A DNA stretch of 29,059 bases from JBKPHS01 sp046729975 (GTDB lineage: Bacteria > Actinomycetota > Thermoleophilia > Solirubrobacterales > Thermoleophilaceae): assembly GCA_046729975.1 (NCBI GenBank), contig JBKPHS010000100.1, positions 1 through 29,059 of the forward strand, given 5' to 3'. Below the pieces are notes generated by a model. The model ran no database searches. It was not told the origin of the DNA and was given only the letters and a program-made list of their open reading frames with translations. Numbering within the stretch: the stretch's first letter is position 1; every line of letters begins with the position of its first letter. Positions 15,682 to 23,709 of this stretch are shown here, in pieces. Made by a program: the position numbers and the translations under genes.

Positions 15682-16607
15682 GCCGCCGTCCGTTCGGCCT
15701 CGTCGAGCAGGTCACGCGCGCCGGCGATGAGGAGCCGGGCGGCCGCTCTGGCCCCGAGCGCCGCGGGATCCTCCAGGTCGCCCTCGACCGCGTCACGGAT
15801 CCAGGTGGACCCGTCCGGCAAGCCGACGAACGACGACAGCACCAGGCGGTCGCCGTCGAGCTCGGAGTGCGCTCCGACGGGCGTGCGGCAGGTCGCCTCG
15901 AGGCCGCTCACGACCGCACGCTCGGCGGTGAGGCGCAGGAGGGCGGGGCGGTCGGTGACGAGCCGGGCGAGCTCGGCGGCGCGTTCGTCGTCCGAGCGCG
16001 CCTCGAGTGCGAGGCAACCCTGTCCCGGGGCGGGCGTCAGGTCGTCGACAGGCAGCGGCTCCCCCTCGTCGCGCCCGAGCCGCGCGAGACCGGCCGCGGC
16101 GAGCACCAGGGCATCGAAGTCGCCCCGCGCGAGGCGCCCAAGGCGCGTGTCCACGTTGCCGTGAACGTCCTCCACGTGAAGGTCCGGGCGGAGGGCAAGG
16201 AGCTGCGCGCGCCGCCGCAGGCTGCTCGTGCCGACACTCGCTCCCTCCGGCAGCTCAGCGACCGAGTTCGCGCCGCAGAGGGCGTCGCGCGGATCCGCGC
16301 GCTCGGGCACGCCGACGATCGCGAGCCCGTCCGGGAGAGCGCCGGGCACATCCTTCGCGGAGTGCACGGCCAGGTCCACGTCGCCGCGCATCAGCGAGTC
16401 CTCCAGCTCCTTGACGAAGCGCGACTTGTCGCCGAGCGGCGCGGTGCGCCGGTTGGCTCCGTCACCGGACGTCGTGATCGGGACGATCTCGACCTCGAGG
16501 CCGGACGCGGCCTCCGCCAGCGCTCGTGCCGTGAGCTCGGCCTGCGCGAGCGCTAGCGCGCTGCCGCGCGTGCCGAGGCGCAGCGTGTCTTGGGAGCCCG
16601 AGGCCAT
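15678..16607 (-). CDS. hemC: Hydroxymethylbilane synthase (porphobilinogen deaminase)
   Basis: Cytoplasmic enzyme of 309 residues that joins four porphobilinogen units into hydroxymethylbilane on a covalently attached dipyrromethane cofactor. The N-terminal LRLGTRGSALALAQAEL, the substrate segment FVKELEDSLMRGDVDLAVHSAKDVP and the Arg-rich TSSLRRRAQLLALRPDL are all present. The cofactor cysteine is Cys240 in LEATCRTPVGAHS. The ATG at 16607 is chosen because it lies just before the canonical first strand; the frame stays open upstream but without family sequence. It is the first gene of the four-gene operon running to birA and diverges from the mini-ORF and nucleotidyltransferase. The substrate-making gene hemB is not in the window. 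Confidence 0.96.
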   Translation of the reverse strand: MASGSQDTLRLGTRGSALALAQAELTARALAEAASGLEVEIVPITTSGDGANRRTAPLGDKSRFVKELEDSLMRGDVDLAVHSAKDVPGALPDGLAIVGVPERADPRDALCGANSVAELPEGASVGTSSLRRRAQLLALRPDLHVEDVHGNVDTRLGRLARGDFDALVLAAAGLARLGRDEGEPLPVDDLTPAPGQGCLALEARSDDERAAELARLVTDRPALLRLTAERAVVSGLEATCRTPVGAHSELDGDRLVLSSFVGLPDGSTWIRDAVEGDLEDPAALGARAAARLLIAGARDLLDEAERTAA

Positions 16608-16679
16608 GGCCGAAAGTTTGGCGTCACCGCGCCGTTGGCGCGCACAGACCGCGTCCCCGAGCACGCCGGCGTCGCGAGC

Positions 16680-16703
16680 TAGCCTGTGGGTGCTGCAAGG
16701 AGG
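16680..16703 (+). promoter_or_regulatory. Candidate -10 box and strong ribosome-binding site before the mini-ORF
   Basis: TAGCCT (16680-16685) fits a -10 box; no good -35 is seen. AAGGAGG (16697-16703) is a near-perfect ribosome-binding site five bases before the GTG at 16709. A start of transcription around 16692 would give a very short leader. Confidence 0.4.
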
Positions 16704-16708
16704 CTCGC

Positions 16709-16753
16709 GTGAGGCACGTGCTGTCGCAGGATCAGAAGTGGGTCGTCGAGTGA
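16709..16753 (+). CDS. 14-residue ORF coupled to the nucleotidyltransferase gene
   Basis: The frame GTG-AGG-CAC...GTC-GAG-TGA encodes MRHVLSQDQKWVVE. It has by far the best ribosome-binding site in this region (AAGGAGG, five bases upstream), whereas the following nucleotidyltransferase start has none. Its stop overlaps that start as GTGA, so translation of the mini-ORF would deliver ribosomes to the next gene. It may be a leader peptide or just an initiation module; a truncated remnant of a longer gene is also possible, because the first residues look like an ordinary protein N-terminus. If the real start of the enzyme is elsewhere, this ORF loses its meaning. Confidence 0.4.
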   Translation: MRHVLSQDQKWVVE

Positions 16754-17328
16754 TCGGCGGGGTCGTCCTCGCGGCCGGCGAGGGCCGCCGCTTCGGGGGC
16801 CCGAAGCAGCTCGCGGAGCTCGACGGACGTCCGCTGCTCGAGTACGCGGTCGAGGCCGTGATGTGCGTGCCGGCGCTCGACCCCGTGGTGGTCGTGCTTG
16901 GCGCGCGCGCCGACGAGATCCAGCGCCGAGTCGATCTGCTGGGCGCCCGCCCCGTGGTCTGCGAGAGCTGGCAGAGCGGCCAGTCCGCCTCGCTACGCGC
17001 GGCCATCGAGGCGCTCGGCGACGTGGAGGCCGCGTTGATCACGCTCGGCGATCAGCCGCGCATCACTCCGGAGGTGATCGCGCACGTGCTCCACGAGGCG
17101 CTCACCCGAGACGAGCGCTGGCGGACGACCCGCGCGGTCTACGGCGGCGTCCCCGGGCATCCAGTGGTTCTGCCGCGTTCGCTCTTCAAGCGGCTGCCGG
17201 AGCTCCGCGGAGACGCCGGCGCCAGGGAGCTGCTCGAGACCATGAACGTGCGCGAGGTTGAGGCCGGCCACCTCTGCAGCCCTGACGACGTGGACACCAC
17301 AGAGCAGCTCGAGGCGCTCCGGGCATAG
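16750..17328 (+). CDS. MocA/MobA-like nucleotidyltransferase
   Basis: Cytoplasmic NTP-transferase of 192 residues with the GT-A-like fold used by molybdenum cofactor cytidylyl- and guanylyltransferases. The nucleotide-binding loop VVLAAGEGRRFGGPKQL lies at residues 5-21, the metal-binding LGDQPRITPEVI near residue 101, and the MocA-type tail GVPGHPVVLPRSLF plus GDAGARELL follow. This pattern is nearer to MocA (cytosine dinucleotide cofactor for xanthine-dehydrogenase-type enzymes) than to MobA, but substrate cannot be fixed by eye. The GTG at 16750 overlaps the mini-ORF stop; a GTG at 16738 is also in frame. moaC and mogA lie 7.5 kb away on the other strand, and no molybdoenzyme is in the window. 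The FAD dehydrogenase starts 15 bases downstream. Confidence 0.85.
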   Translation: MIGGVVLAAGEGRRFGGPKQLAELDGRPLLEYAVEAVMCVPALDPVVVVLGARADEIQRRVDLLGARPVVCESWQSGQSASLRAAIEALGDVEAALITLGDQPRITPEVIAHVLHEALTRDERWRTTRAVYGGVPGHPVVLPRSLFKRLPELRGDAGARELLETMNVREVEAGHLCSPDDVDTTEQLEALRA

Positions 17329-17343
17329 GCTCCTGCGCCGCCG

Positions 17344-19011
17344 ATGAGCGACGACAGCCTCAACGCCGACGTGATCGTCGTCGGTGCCGGACTCGCCGGG
17401 CTGACGGCGACCGCCGAACTGGCGGATGCCGGCAGGACCGTCCTGCTGCTCGACCAGGAGCCCGAGGTATCGCTCGGCGGGCAGGCGTTCTGGTCACTGG
17501 GCGGGCTGTTCCTCGTCGACTCGCCGGAGCAGCGCCGCGCGGGCATCAAGGACTCCTTCGACCTCGCGTGGCAGGACTGGCTCGGCAGCGCCCAGTTCGA
17601 CCGCCCCGACGACGAGTGGCCGCGAAAGTGGGCGCGCGCCTACGTCGAGTTCGCGTCCGGCGAGAAGCGCCGCTGGCTACACGACATGGGAGTACGCCTG
17701 ATGCCGACCCCCGGATGGGCCGAACGCGGGGGGCACCACGCGACCGAGCACGGCAACTCGGTGCCGCGCTTTCACCTGACGTGGGGCACGGGCCCGGGCG
17801 TGCTCGAGCCGTTCCTGCGGCGCGTCGCCGAGCACCGCGACGCAGGCAGGGTCATCCACACGTTCCGCCACCGGGTCGACGCGCTGAGCTCGAGCGGCGG
17901 CGTGGTCAACGGGGTCAGCGGCTCGATCCTCGCGCCTTCGGCGGTCGCGCGCGGCGAGGACAGCTCACGTGAGGTCGTCGGCGAGTTCGGCGCCACGGCG
18001 CAGGCCGTCCTGATCAGCTCGGGCGGCATCGGCGCGAACTTCGACCTCGTGCGCAAAGCCTGGCCCGAGCGTCTCGGCCCCGCGCCCAAGAACCTGATCT
18101 CCGGCGTGCCCGCGCACGTGGACGGCCGGATGCTGGGCATCACGCAGGAAGCGGGCGGCCACTTGATCGGCTCAGACCGGATGTGGCACTACGTCGAGGG
18201 CATCCGCAACTGGGATCCGGTCTGGAGCCATCACGGCATCCGCATCCTTCCGGCCCCGTCGTCGCTCTGGCTCGACGCGACCGGCAAGCGGCTCCCGGTC
18301 CCGCTGTTCCCCGGCTTCGACACGCTTGGCACGCTCGCGCACATCGGGACGACCGGCTACGACTACACCTGGTTCATCCTCACCCGCCAGATCATCGAGA
18401 AGGAGTTCGCGCTCTCCGGTTCGGAGCAGAACCCGGACCTCACCGGTAGGAACGTCAAGCTGACGATCCAGCAGCGGATCCTGCCCGGGGTTCCCACTCC
18501 GATCCAGAAGTTCATGGACCACGGGGCGGACTTCATCGTCGAGCGCGACCTGCGCACGCTCGTCCAGCGGATGAACGCGATCACCGACGAGCCGCTTCTC
18601 GACTACGAAGACATCGAGCGCGAGATCGTTGCCCGCGACCGCGAGATCGACAACCCGTTCACCAAGGACTCGCAGGTCGCCGCTATTCGCAGCGCGCGCA
18701 GGTACATCCCCGACCGTATCCAGCGCGTTGCCAAGCCGCACCGCCTGCTGGACCCGAAGGCCGGCCCGCTCATCGCGGTGAGGCTGCACATTCTCACGCG
18801 CAAGACCCTCGGCGGCATTCAGTGCGACCTCGACGGCGCGGTCCTGCGGCCCGACGGCAGCGTGCTCGAGGCCGTCTACGCGGCCGGCGAATGCGCGGGC
18901 TTCGGCGGCGGCGGCATGCACGGCTACAACGCCCTCGAGGGCACCTTCCTCGGCGGCTGCTTGTTCAGCGGCCGCACGGCAGGGCGCGCTATCGCGCGAG
19001 CGCTCGGATAG
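17344..19011 (+). CDS. FAD-binding dehydrogenase (fumarate reductase/KstD-type flavoprotein)
   Basis: Large flavoprotein of 555 residues in the fumarate-reductase/3-ketosteroid-dehydrogenase superfamily. The dinucleotide-binding motif DVIVVGAGLAGLTATAEL starts at residue 9, and SLGGQAFWSLGGLF follows as the FAD contact. A C-terminal block (VYAAGECAGFGGGGMHGYNALEGT) closes the FAD site. In sequence it resembles the long, poorly characterised FAD-binding dehydrogenases rather than true KstD. Family members oxidise or reduce C-C bonds next to carbonyls, but the substrate here is unknown. There is no signal peptide. The ATG at 17344 lies 15 bases after the nucleotidyltransferase stop, so both are probably on one transcript. 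The gene converges on the LLM oxidoreductase with a 19-base gap. Confidence 0.92.
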   Translation: MSDDSLNADVIVVGAGLAGLTATAELADAGRTVLLLDQEPEVSLGGQAFWSLGGLFLVDSPEQRRAGIKDSFDLAWQDWLGSAQFDRPDDEWPRKWARAYVEFASGEKRRWLHDMGVRLMPTPGWAERGGHHATEHGNSVPRFHLTWGTGPGVLEPFLRRVAEHRDAGRVIHTFRHRVDALSSSGGVVNGVSGSILAPSAVARGEDSSREVVGEFGATAQAVLISSGGIGANFDLVRKAWPERLGPAPKNLISGVPAHVDGRMLGITQEAGGHLIGSDRMWHYVEGIRNWDPVWSHHGIRILPAPSSLWLDATGKRLPVPLFPGFDTLGTLAHIGTTGYDYTWFILTRQIIEKEFALSGSEQNPDLTGRNVKLTIQQRILPGVPTPIQKFMDHGADFIVERDLRTLVQRMNAITDEPLLDYEDIEREIVARDREIDNPFTKDSQVAAIRSARRYIPDRIQRVAKPHRLLDPKAGPLIAVRLHILTRKTLGGIQCDLDGAVLRPDGSVLEAVYAAGECAGFGGGGMHGYNALEGTFLGGCLFSGRTAGRAIARALG

Positions 19012-19030
19012 CCGTCCCCGCTTGCGTCGC

Positions 19031-19962
19031 CTAGGCGGCGGACACGAGCGGCACCACGTCTTGGCGAAAGCGCTCGAGCTGATGCAGCTCCTCGGCGAGT
19101 GGCCAGACGAAGATGCGCTGTGCGCCGGCGTCCTGGAAGGCATTCGTTCGGCGCACTGCTCGGCCGGTCCGATCGGAAGCGCGAGATCGCGCAGCGCCTC
19201 GATTGGGCGGTTGAGCACCGTGGCGAGAACTTCCAGCATGCGCTCGGCGTCCCGATGGGTCTCGCACACGTAGAGCCACATCGTGGCGATCGCGTTCGGG
19301 AATGATTCGCGGCTTCGTCCTGCTGCCTCGAGTTGCTCGTACAAGAGCGCGAGGCTCGCTCGGAATCCGGAGGGGGTCGTGTTGTAGCCAGACGCGAGCC
19401 AGCCGTCGCCGAGACGAGCGACACGGCGAAGACCGGCGGGCGAGCCCCAGCTTGCGACCCAGATGGGCGGTCCCGCCGGGCTACTGGGGGACGGCTCGAG
19501 GGAAAGGCCCTCGGTTGAGTAGAAGGTCCCTACGAAGCTGTCCGCCTTGTCGCCGAGCAGCGAGCGCAGCGCACGGATCGCCTCGTCGAACCGCTGCCAG
19601 CGCTCCTCGAATCGCACCCCGATCACGGCATAGTCGCGAGCCGAAGATCCTGGCCCGACCCCGGCCACGAGGCGGCCGCCCGAAAGGAGGTCGATCGCGG
19701 CGAGCACCTTCGCGCTCTGCACGGGACCGCGAATGACGGGGAGGCAGACGGTGGTGGCGAGCGTAATGTCCGCCGACGCTTCGATCGTCGCGGCGAGCGC
19801 CGTGGGCCCGTCGAGCCAGGGGCGACCGAAGAGCAGGTGGTCGTTCGCGCACAGATACCGGTAGTCGAGGCCGGCGGCGCAGCGCGCGTAGGCGCGAAGA
19901 TCGGCGAGCGTCCGTCGCGGGCCATCGAACTCGAGCAGGGGAAGATGCGCTCCGTAGTCCAT
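19031..19962 (-). pseudogene. LLM-class (F420-type) oxidoreductase, frameshifted near the 3' end
   Basis: The first ~272 codons encode a luciferase-like monooxygenase-fold enzyme: GAHLPLLEFDG at the N-terminus, TTVCLPVIRGPVQSAKVLAAID, then GGRLVAGVGPGSSARDY and the WVASWGSPAGLRRVARLGDGW strand, all typical of F420-dependent LLM proteins. After PAEQCAE the frame no longer continues into family sequence. The expected C-terminus (NAFQDAGAQRIFVWPLAEE to a TAG at 19031) is in the neighbouring frame, so one base appears to be missing around 19144-19146. Without the shift the frame would read about 300 extra codons antisense to the FAD dehydrogenase. Either the gene is recently disrupted or this is a sequencing error. 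It follows the isomerase-like gene by 12 bases, with no clear ribosome-binding site. Confidence 0.82.
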
Positions 19963-19974
19963 GAGGAGGGCGGG

Positions 19975-20763
19975 CTAGGCGACGGGTTCGGGCGCAGAGC
20001 CGAGGAGGGCGCCCGCGCCCGGCGCGACCGGCTCGATGTTGAGTGCGCGCAGGATCGCCCACGTCGTTGCCGTGGCAGCGGAGAGCGTCGGCAGTCCGGT
20101 GCGGCGCTCGACGTCCTCGATGGCCGCTAGCGAGCGCATCTGCACGCAGGCCGACAGCACCAGCGCATCGCAATCACGCAAGTCGAGGCGCTTCCAGTGG
20201 GCCTTGAGGTCCTCCGGATCGAGCGCGGCGACAGCCTGGTTGTCGGAGACCTCGAGGCTGAGTGCGTCGCCGACCTCGATCCCGGCGTCCTCGATGTACC
20301 CGGCGACGAGCCGCGTGAGGTCCTTGAGATACGGCGTGACCATTGCGATCCGGCGGGCGCCGAGGGCATGAAGCGCATCTACCAAAGCGCCCGCTGAGGA
20401 GACCACCGGCGCCGGTGCGTTCTCACGCTCGAGAACCGACTCGATCTCGCCCTGCACCACGCAGTGGTGCTTGGGGCCCTGCGCCATGATCGCGACTAGG
20501 CAAGCCGTTGCGACGACACTCGGTCGCATGTCCGCGAGCTCTGCGGTCGCGCGCTCGGTCTGCGCATTCATCGCGCGCAGCTGCTCCGGCGTGACGTGCT
20601 GCATCCGCAGGCGTGCGCTATGGAAGGTGAACCTGTCCTGTGGTCGCTCGCGCTCGCGTTCGCGCAACAGCGAGGGGACCTCGGTCTCCATGGTGCTGTT
20701 TGAGCTGGGGACGATCAGCGCGACGCGATGAAGCGAGTCATCGTGCGACAGCATCCCACTCAC
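19975..20763 (-). CDS. Maleate isomerase / Asp-Glu racemase family protein
   Basis: Cytoplasmic enzyme of 262 residues in the Asp/Glu/hydantoin racemase superfamily, closest by eye to maleate cis-trans isomerases and arylmalonate decarboxylases. The N-terminal VPSSNSTMETE contains the conserved substrate-binding Asn. Both catalytic cysteines appear to be present, in TACLVAIMAQG (Cys88) and LSACVQMRS (Cys206), which favours isomerase or racemase chemistry over single-Cys decarboxylases. The GTG at 20763 is preferred over the ATG at 20754, because TAAGGAG, overlapping the hemA stop, lies about ten bases before it. Location 14 bases after hemA suggests it shares the ccm-hemA transcript. Maleate would fit degradation of nicotinate or aromatic compounds, but no such pathway is in the window. 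Confidence 0.87.
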   Translation of the reverse strand: MSGMLSHDDSLHRVALIVPSSNSTMETEVPSLLRERERERPQDRFTFHSARLRMQHVTPEQLRAMNAQTERATAELADMRPSVVATACLVAIMAQGPKHHCVVQGEIESVLERENAPAPVVSSAGALVDALHALGARRIAMVTPYLKDLTRLVAGYIEDAGIEVGDALSLEVSDNQAVAALDPEDLKAHWKRLDLRDCDALVLSACVQMRSLAAIEDVERRTGLPTLSAATATTWAILRALNIEPVAPGAGALLGSAPEPVA

Positions 20764-20777
20764 GCTGAGAGGGCTCC

Positions 20778-22124
20778 TTAGCTCGGCCGCTTGCGCTCGC
20801 GCCGCTCGGCGAGCGAGGCGATCTCCGCCGTCCGGGGCGCGGCGGTCCCGTGGCCGGGCTCCAGCCCGAACAGCTCCCGCAGCGCCTGGACGTACACGTA
20901 TGCGGAGTCCTCCTCGCTCGAGCGCTTCATCCGGAGCGTGGGCTCGTGGAGCAGCCGCTTGACGACCGTTCGCGCCAGCAGCTCCACCCGGCGGCGGTCC
21001 TCCTCCGAGAGCGACTCCCAGCGGCCCTCGTTCTCGTGCAGCACCTGGTCGACGATGACGTCCGCGCGGTCGCGCAGCGCCGAGATGGTCGGCACGACGT
21101 CGAGGCTCGCCAGCCAAGCGTCGAAGCGCTCGACCTCCTCCGCGATGAGCGACTGCGCCCGTGTGACCTCCGCCTCGCGGCCGCTCATGTTGCGGGCGAC
21201 CTCGCGCTGGAGGTCGTCGATGTCGTAGAGAGTGATTCCGGGCAGCTCACGCACGCTCGGATCGACGTCGCGCGGCACCGCGATGTCGATCAGGAGCAGC
21301 GGCCGTCCGCCGCGCTGCTCCATCACCAGTCCGAGCTCATCACGGTCCACGATCTGATGCGGCGAGGCGGTGCAGCTCACGACGATGTCGGCCTCGACCA
21401 GCTGCGCCGGCAGGTCGTCGAAGCGCACGGCGACGCCGCCGAAGCGCTGCGCGAGCCCGATCGCGCGGTCGTAGCGCCGGTTGGCGACCACAACCGTCTC
21501 GACGCCCTTCTCGCTGAGCGCCTGCGCGGTGAGCTCGCCGTTCTCGCCCGCCCCCACGATCACCACGCGCCGGCTCTCGAGCTCGCCGAGCAGATCCCGA
21601 GCGAAGTCAACCGCGACGGACGAGACCGACACCCGCGAGCGGCTGATGGCGGTCTCGGTGCGAACGCGCTTGCCCGCGGCCAGCGCGTCGCGGAAGAGCC
21701 GGTTCGTGAGCGGCCCGGTGGCGCCCTCCACGAGAGCCAGCTCATAGGCGCGCTTGACCTGACCCTGAACCTCCGCCTCGCCGACGATCATCGACTCGAG
21801 GCCCGCGGTGACCGAGAAGAGGTGGCGCACGGCATCGGCGCCACGCAGGGAGTAGAGGCGCCCGAGGAGCTCGGTGGGCCGGATGCCGGCCTGGCGCGAG
21901 AGCTCCCCGAGCGCCGCACTCTCGGCGTCCACCGCGTCTGCGGCGAGCAGGTAGAGCTCGGTCCGGTTGCAGGTGGAGATGGCCACCGCCTCGAGGATCT
22001 CGTCTCGAGCCACGAGCTCGGATAGGACGCGGGCGGCACGGCCCTCGGGTAGCGCCAGCCGCTCCCGCAGCGCCACCGGCGCGGTCTTGTGCGAGATGCC
22101 GAGCGCGAGGAGCTGACCCGTCAC
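20778..22124 (-). CDS. hemA: Glutamyl-tRNA reductase
   Basis: First committed enzyme of C5-pathway tetrapyrrole synthesis, 448 residues; it reduces glutamyl-tRNA(Glu) with NADPH to glutamate-1-semialdehyde. The N-terminal catalytic domain has GISHKTAPVALRE and the nucleophile Cys52 in ISTCNRTELY. The NADPH domain includes SRRVVIVGAGENGELTAQAL and VVVANRRYDRA. The C-terminal dimerisation helix ends in a short Arg/Lys tail. The GTG at 22124 overlaps the ccmD stop as GTGA, so heme synthesis initiation is translationally coupled to the cytochrome c maturation genes. The stop is followed within 14 bases by the isomerase-like gene. The partner aminotransferase gene hemL is not in the window. Confidence 0.96.
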   Translation of the reverse strand: MTGQLLALGISHKTAPVALRERLALPEGRAARVLSELVARDEILEAVAISTCNRTELYLLAADAVDAESAALGELSRQAGIRPTELLGRLYSLRGADAVRHLFSVTAGLESMIVGEAEVQGQVKRAYELALVEGATGPLTNRLFRDALAAGKRVRTETAISRSRVSVSSVAVDFARDLLGELESRRVVIVGAGENGELTAQALSEKGVETVVVANRRYDRAIGLAQRFGGVAVRFDDLPAQLVEADIVVSCTASPHQIVDRDELGLVMEQRGGRPLLLIDIAVPRDVDPSVRELPGITLYDIDDLQREVARNMSGREAEVTRAQSLIAEEVERFDAWLASLDVVPTISALRDRADVIVDQVLHENEGRWESLSEEDRRRVELLARTVVKRLLHEPTLRMKRSSEEDSAYVYVQALRELFGLEPGHGTAAPRTAEIASLAERRERKRPS

Positions 22125-22285
22125 AGCGCGCGCTTGTCCATCAACTCGTGCAACGTCTCCACCTCGCGCTCGATACGAGCGATCTTGGCTCCGATGATCG
22201 CCACGTAGACCACAATCAGCGCGACGAAGACGACATAGGCGCCGGCAACGTACTTGCCGGCCTCGTCGAGCGGGAGGGCGGGCAT
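22121..22285 (-). CDS. ccmD: CcmD-like small heme-exporter subunit
   Basis: A 54-residue protein with one hydrophobic helix (about residues 13-32, VAGAYVVFVALIVVYVAIIG) followed by a charged, helix-prone tail (KIARIEREVETLHELMDK). CcmD helps release holo-CcmE from the CcmABC complex in the cytochrome c maturation system I. It is poorly conserved in sequence; the call rests mainly on size, topology and position directly after ccmC. The ATG at 22285 overlaps the ccmC stop by one base and the stop overlaps the hemA start by four. A longer open frame that runs on upstream is antisense-free shadow over ccmC and ccmB. Confidence 0.8.
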   Translation of the reverse strand: MPALPLDEAGKYVAGAYVVFVALIVVYVAIIGAKIARIEREVETLHELMDKRAL

Positions 22286-23031
22286 CAGTCGGGCTTGGCC
22301 GGGACGGTGGATGTCGGCGTCGCCGCCGCTGCCCCGGCCTGCTCGTCGAAGGCCTGCTCGATGCGGCGCCGCAGTCGCCCGAGCTGGGCAGAGCTGTGCT
22401 TTGCGGTCAGCTCGAGCTTCCAGAGCGTCGCGAACAGGAGCGCCATGCCCGCGAGCGCGACCAGGAAGGTGAGTCGCATCTCGCCGGGCAGGTTGCCGCC
22501 GGTTTGCGAGAGCACGCGCGGGTGGGTGAACGACTCGGCGAGCCTGACGGCGAGGAAGTTGAGCGGCACGAAGGCGCCCGCGACGATCGCGAAGACGGAC
22601 GCGTAGCGCGCCTGCCGGTCGGGATCCTCGATCGAGAATCGCAGCGGCTGGTAGGTGCAGTAGAGGAGGAAGACGATGAGGAACGACACGAGCGTCGGCT
22701 CGTCCCAGACCCACCAGTGGCCCCAGGACGCCTTGGCCCAGATCGCGCCCGTGGCGAGCACGCCCACGCCCAGAATGATCGACAGATGGATCGCCACGTA
22801 CGAGCGCAGGTCCCAGGACCGATCGCCGCTCCGCAGGTGCTTGATCGCCATGATCCCGCCGGCCACGAAGCCGCACAGCGACACGATCGCCATCGGAACG
22901 TGCACGTAGAAGATCTTCTGCACGAAGCCCTGGTCGGCATCGAGCGGGGCGTAGAAGAACACCAGCGCGAAGGCCGCCGAGAGCGTCACGAGGCTGGCTA
23001 TGGAGAGGGCTCTGAGCCCCTGGCCGTACAA
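22285..23031 (-). CDS. ccmC: Cytochrome c biogenesis protein CcmC (heme exporter)
   Basis: Integral membrane protein of 248 residues, six predicted helices, which with CcmA and CcmB loads heme onto the chaperone CcmE. The tryptophan-rich heme-handling motif is visible as WGHWWVWDEPT (about 128-138), flanked by the conserved His in HVPMAIVSLCG and in IHLSIILG. After the last helix there is an extra cytoplasmic tail of about 45 residues, rich in Ala/Thr/Pro at the end (EQAGAAAATPTSTVPAKPD), longer than in proteobacterial CcmC. The ATG at 23031 lies three bases after the ccmB stop. The gene is between ccmB and ccmD in the canonical order. Confidence 0.95.
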   Translation of the reverse strand: MYGQGLRALSIASLVTLSAAFALVFFYAPLDADQGFVQKIFYVHVPMAIVSLCGFVAGGIMAIKHLRSGDRSWDLRSYVAIHLSIILGVGVLATGAIWAKASWGHWWVWDEPTLVSFLIVFLLYCTYQPLRFSIEDPDRQARYASVFAIVAGAFVPLNFLAVRLAESFTHPRVLSQTGGNLPGEMRLTFLVALAGMALLFATLWKLELTAKHSSAQLGRLRRRIEQAFDEQAGAAAATPTSTVPAKPD

Positions 23032-23034
23032 GGG

Positions 23035-23709
23035 TCAGTCCTCCAGGAGATAGTCGAAAACGGCGACTGAGACCAGCACGAAGACCATATCGTAGAGCCC
23101 CAGCACGGCCAGCCATTTGCCAAGGTCCTCGGGTTGCTGGGCGCCGATGAGCAGCGGTTCCGTGGCATTCGCGGCGCCGATGATCACGGGCACGAGCAGC
23201 GGCAGGAGCAGCAGGGGCACGATCAGGTCGCGGGCGCGGGTCTCGGCTGCGAGCGCCGCAACCAGAGCGCCGACCGCGGCCAGGCCGACGTCGGCGAGGA
23301 GGATCACCACGCCAAGCGCGGGGAAGGCGTCGAGGAGGTCTGGCCCGAGCACGAGCAGCGCGAAGGCGGGTAGTGCCACGACCTCGAGCAGCAGCAGGTA
23401 GAGCAGCAGCGCGGTCGCCTTGGCCACGAACACCGCCGTGCGGTCGATCGGCGCGAGCAGCAGGGCGTCGAGGCCTCCCTCCTCGCGCTCTGTCACGAAC
23501 AGCCGGTTCACGGCGAGGACGGTCGCTAGCAGCAGCGTGACCCAGAGGACGCCCGACGCCAGGCCGCCGTCGAGGGAGTCCCGGTCGAGCCCGAAGTGGA
23601 AGAGCACGTAGACGGTGACCGAGAAGAGCGCCATCGCGGGGACCGACTCGCGCGTGCGCAGCTCGATCGCGAGGTCCTTGCGGAGGATCGCCGCGGCCGT
23701 GGCGATCAC
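23035..23709 (-). CDS. ccmB: Heme exporter membrane subunit CcmB
   Basis: Membrane permease subunit of the CcmAB ABC transporter, 224 residues, normal length. The N-terminal amphipathic stretch AAAILRKDLAIELRTRE is the family hallmark, followed by six predicted helices and the conserved loop LFVTEREEGGLDALLLAPIDR, the coupling segment to the ATPase. A further family segment, VALLAAETRARD-like (ALAAETRARDLIVPLLLLPLL), lies in the second half. GTG start at 23709 overlaps the ccmA stop as GTGA. With CcmC it supports transfer of heme to CcmE; ccmE, ccmF and ccmH are not in this window and must lie elsewhere if the system is complete. Confidence 0.95.
   Translation of the reverse strand: MIATAAAILRKDLAIELRTRESVPAMALFSVTVYVLFHFGLDRDSLDGGLASGVLWVTLLLATVLAVNRLFVTEREEGGLDALLLAPIDRTAVFVAKATALLLYLLLLEVVALPAFALLVLGPDLLDAFPALGVVILLADVGLAAVGALVAALAAETRARDLIVPLLLLPLLVPVIIGAANATEPLLIGAQQPEDLGKWLAVLGLYDMVFVLVSVAVFDYLLED

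Noticed and set aside
16608..17042. Extension of hemC upstream of the ATG at 16607
   Set aside because: The open frame continues but has no hemC-like sequence and overlaps the plus-strand nucleotidyltransferase; the hemC family begins right after the ATG at 16607.
17344..19011. 3-ketosteroid delta-1-dehydrogenase assignment
   Set aside because: Superfamily motifs are shared, but the protein matches the long generic FAD-binding dehydrogenase type and no steroid-catabolic neighbours exist in the window.
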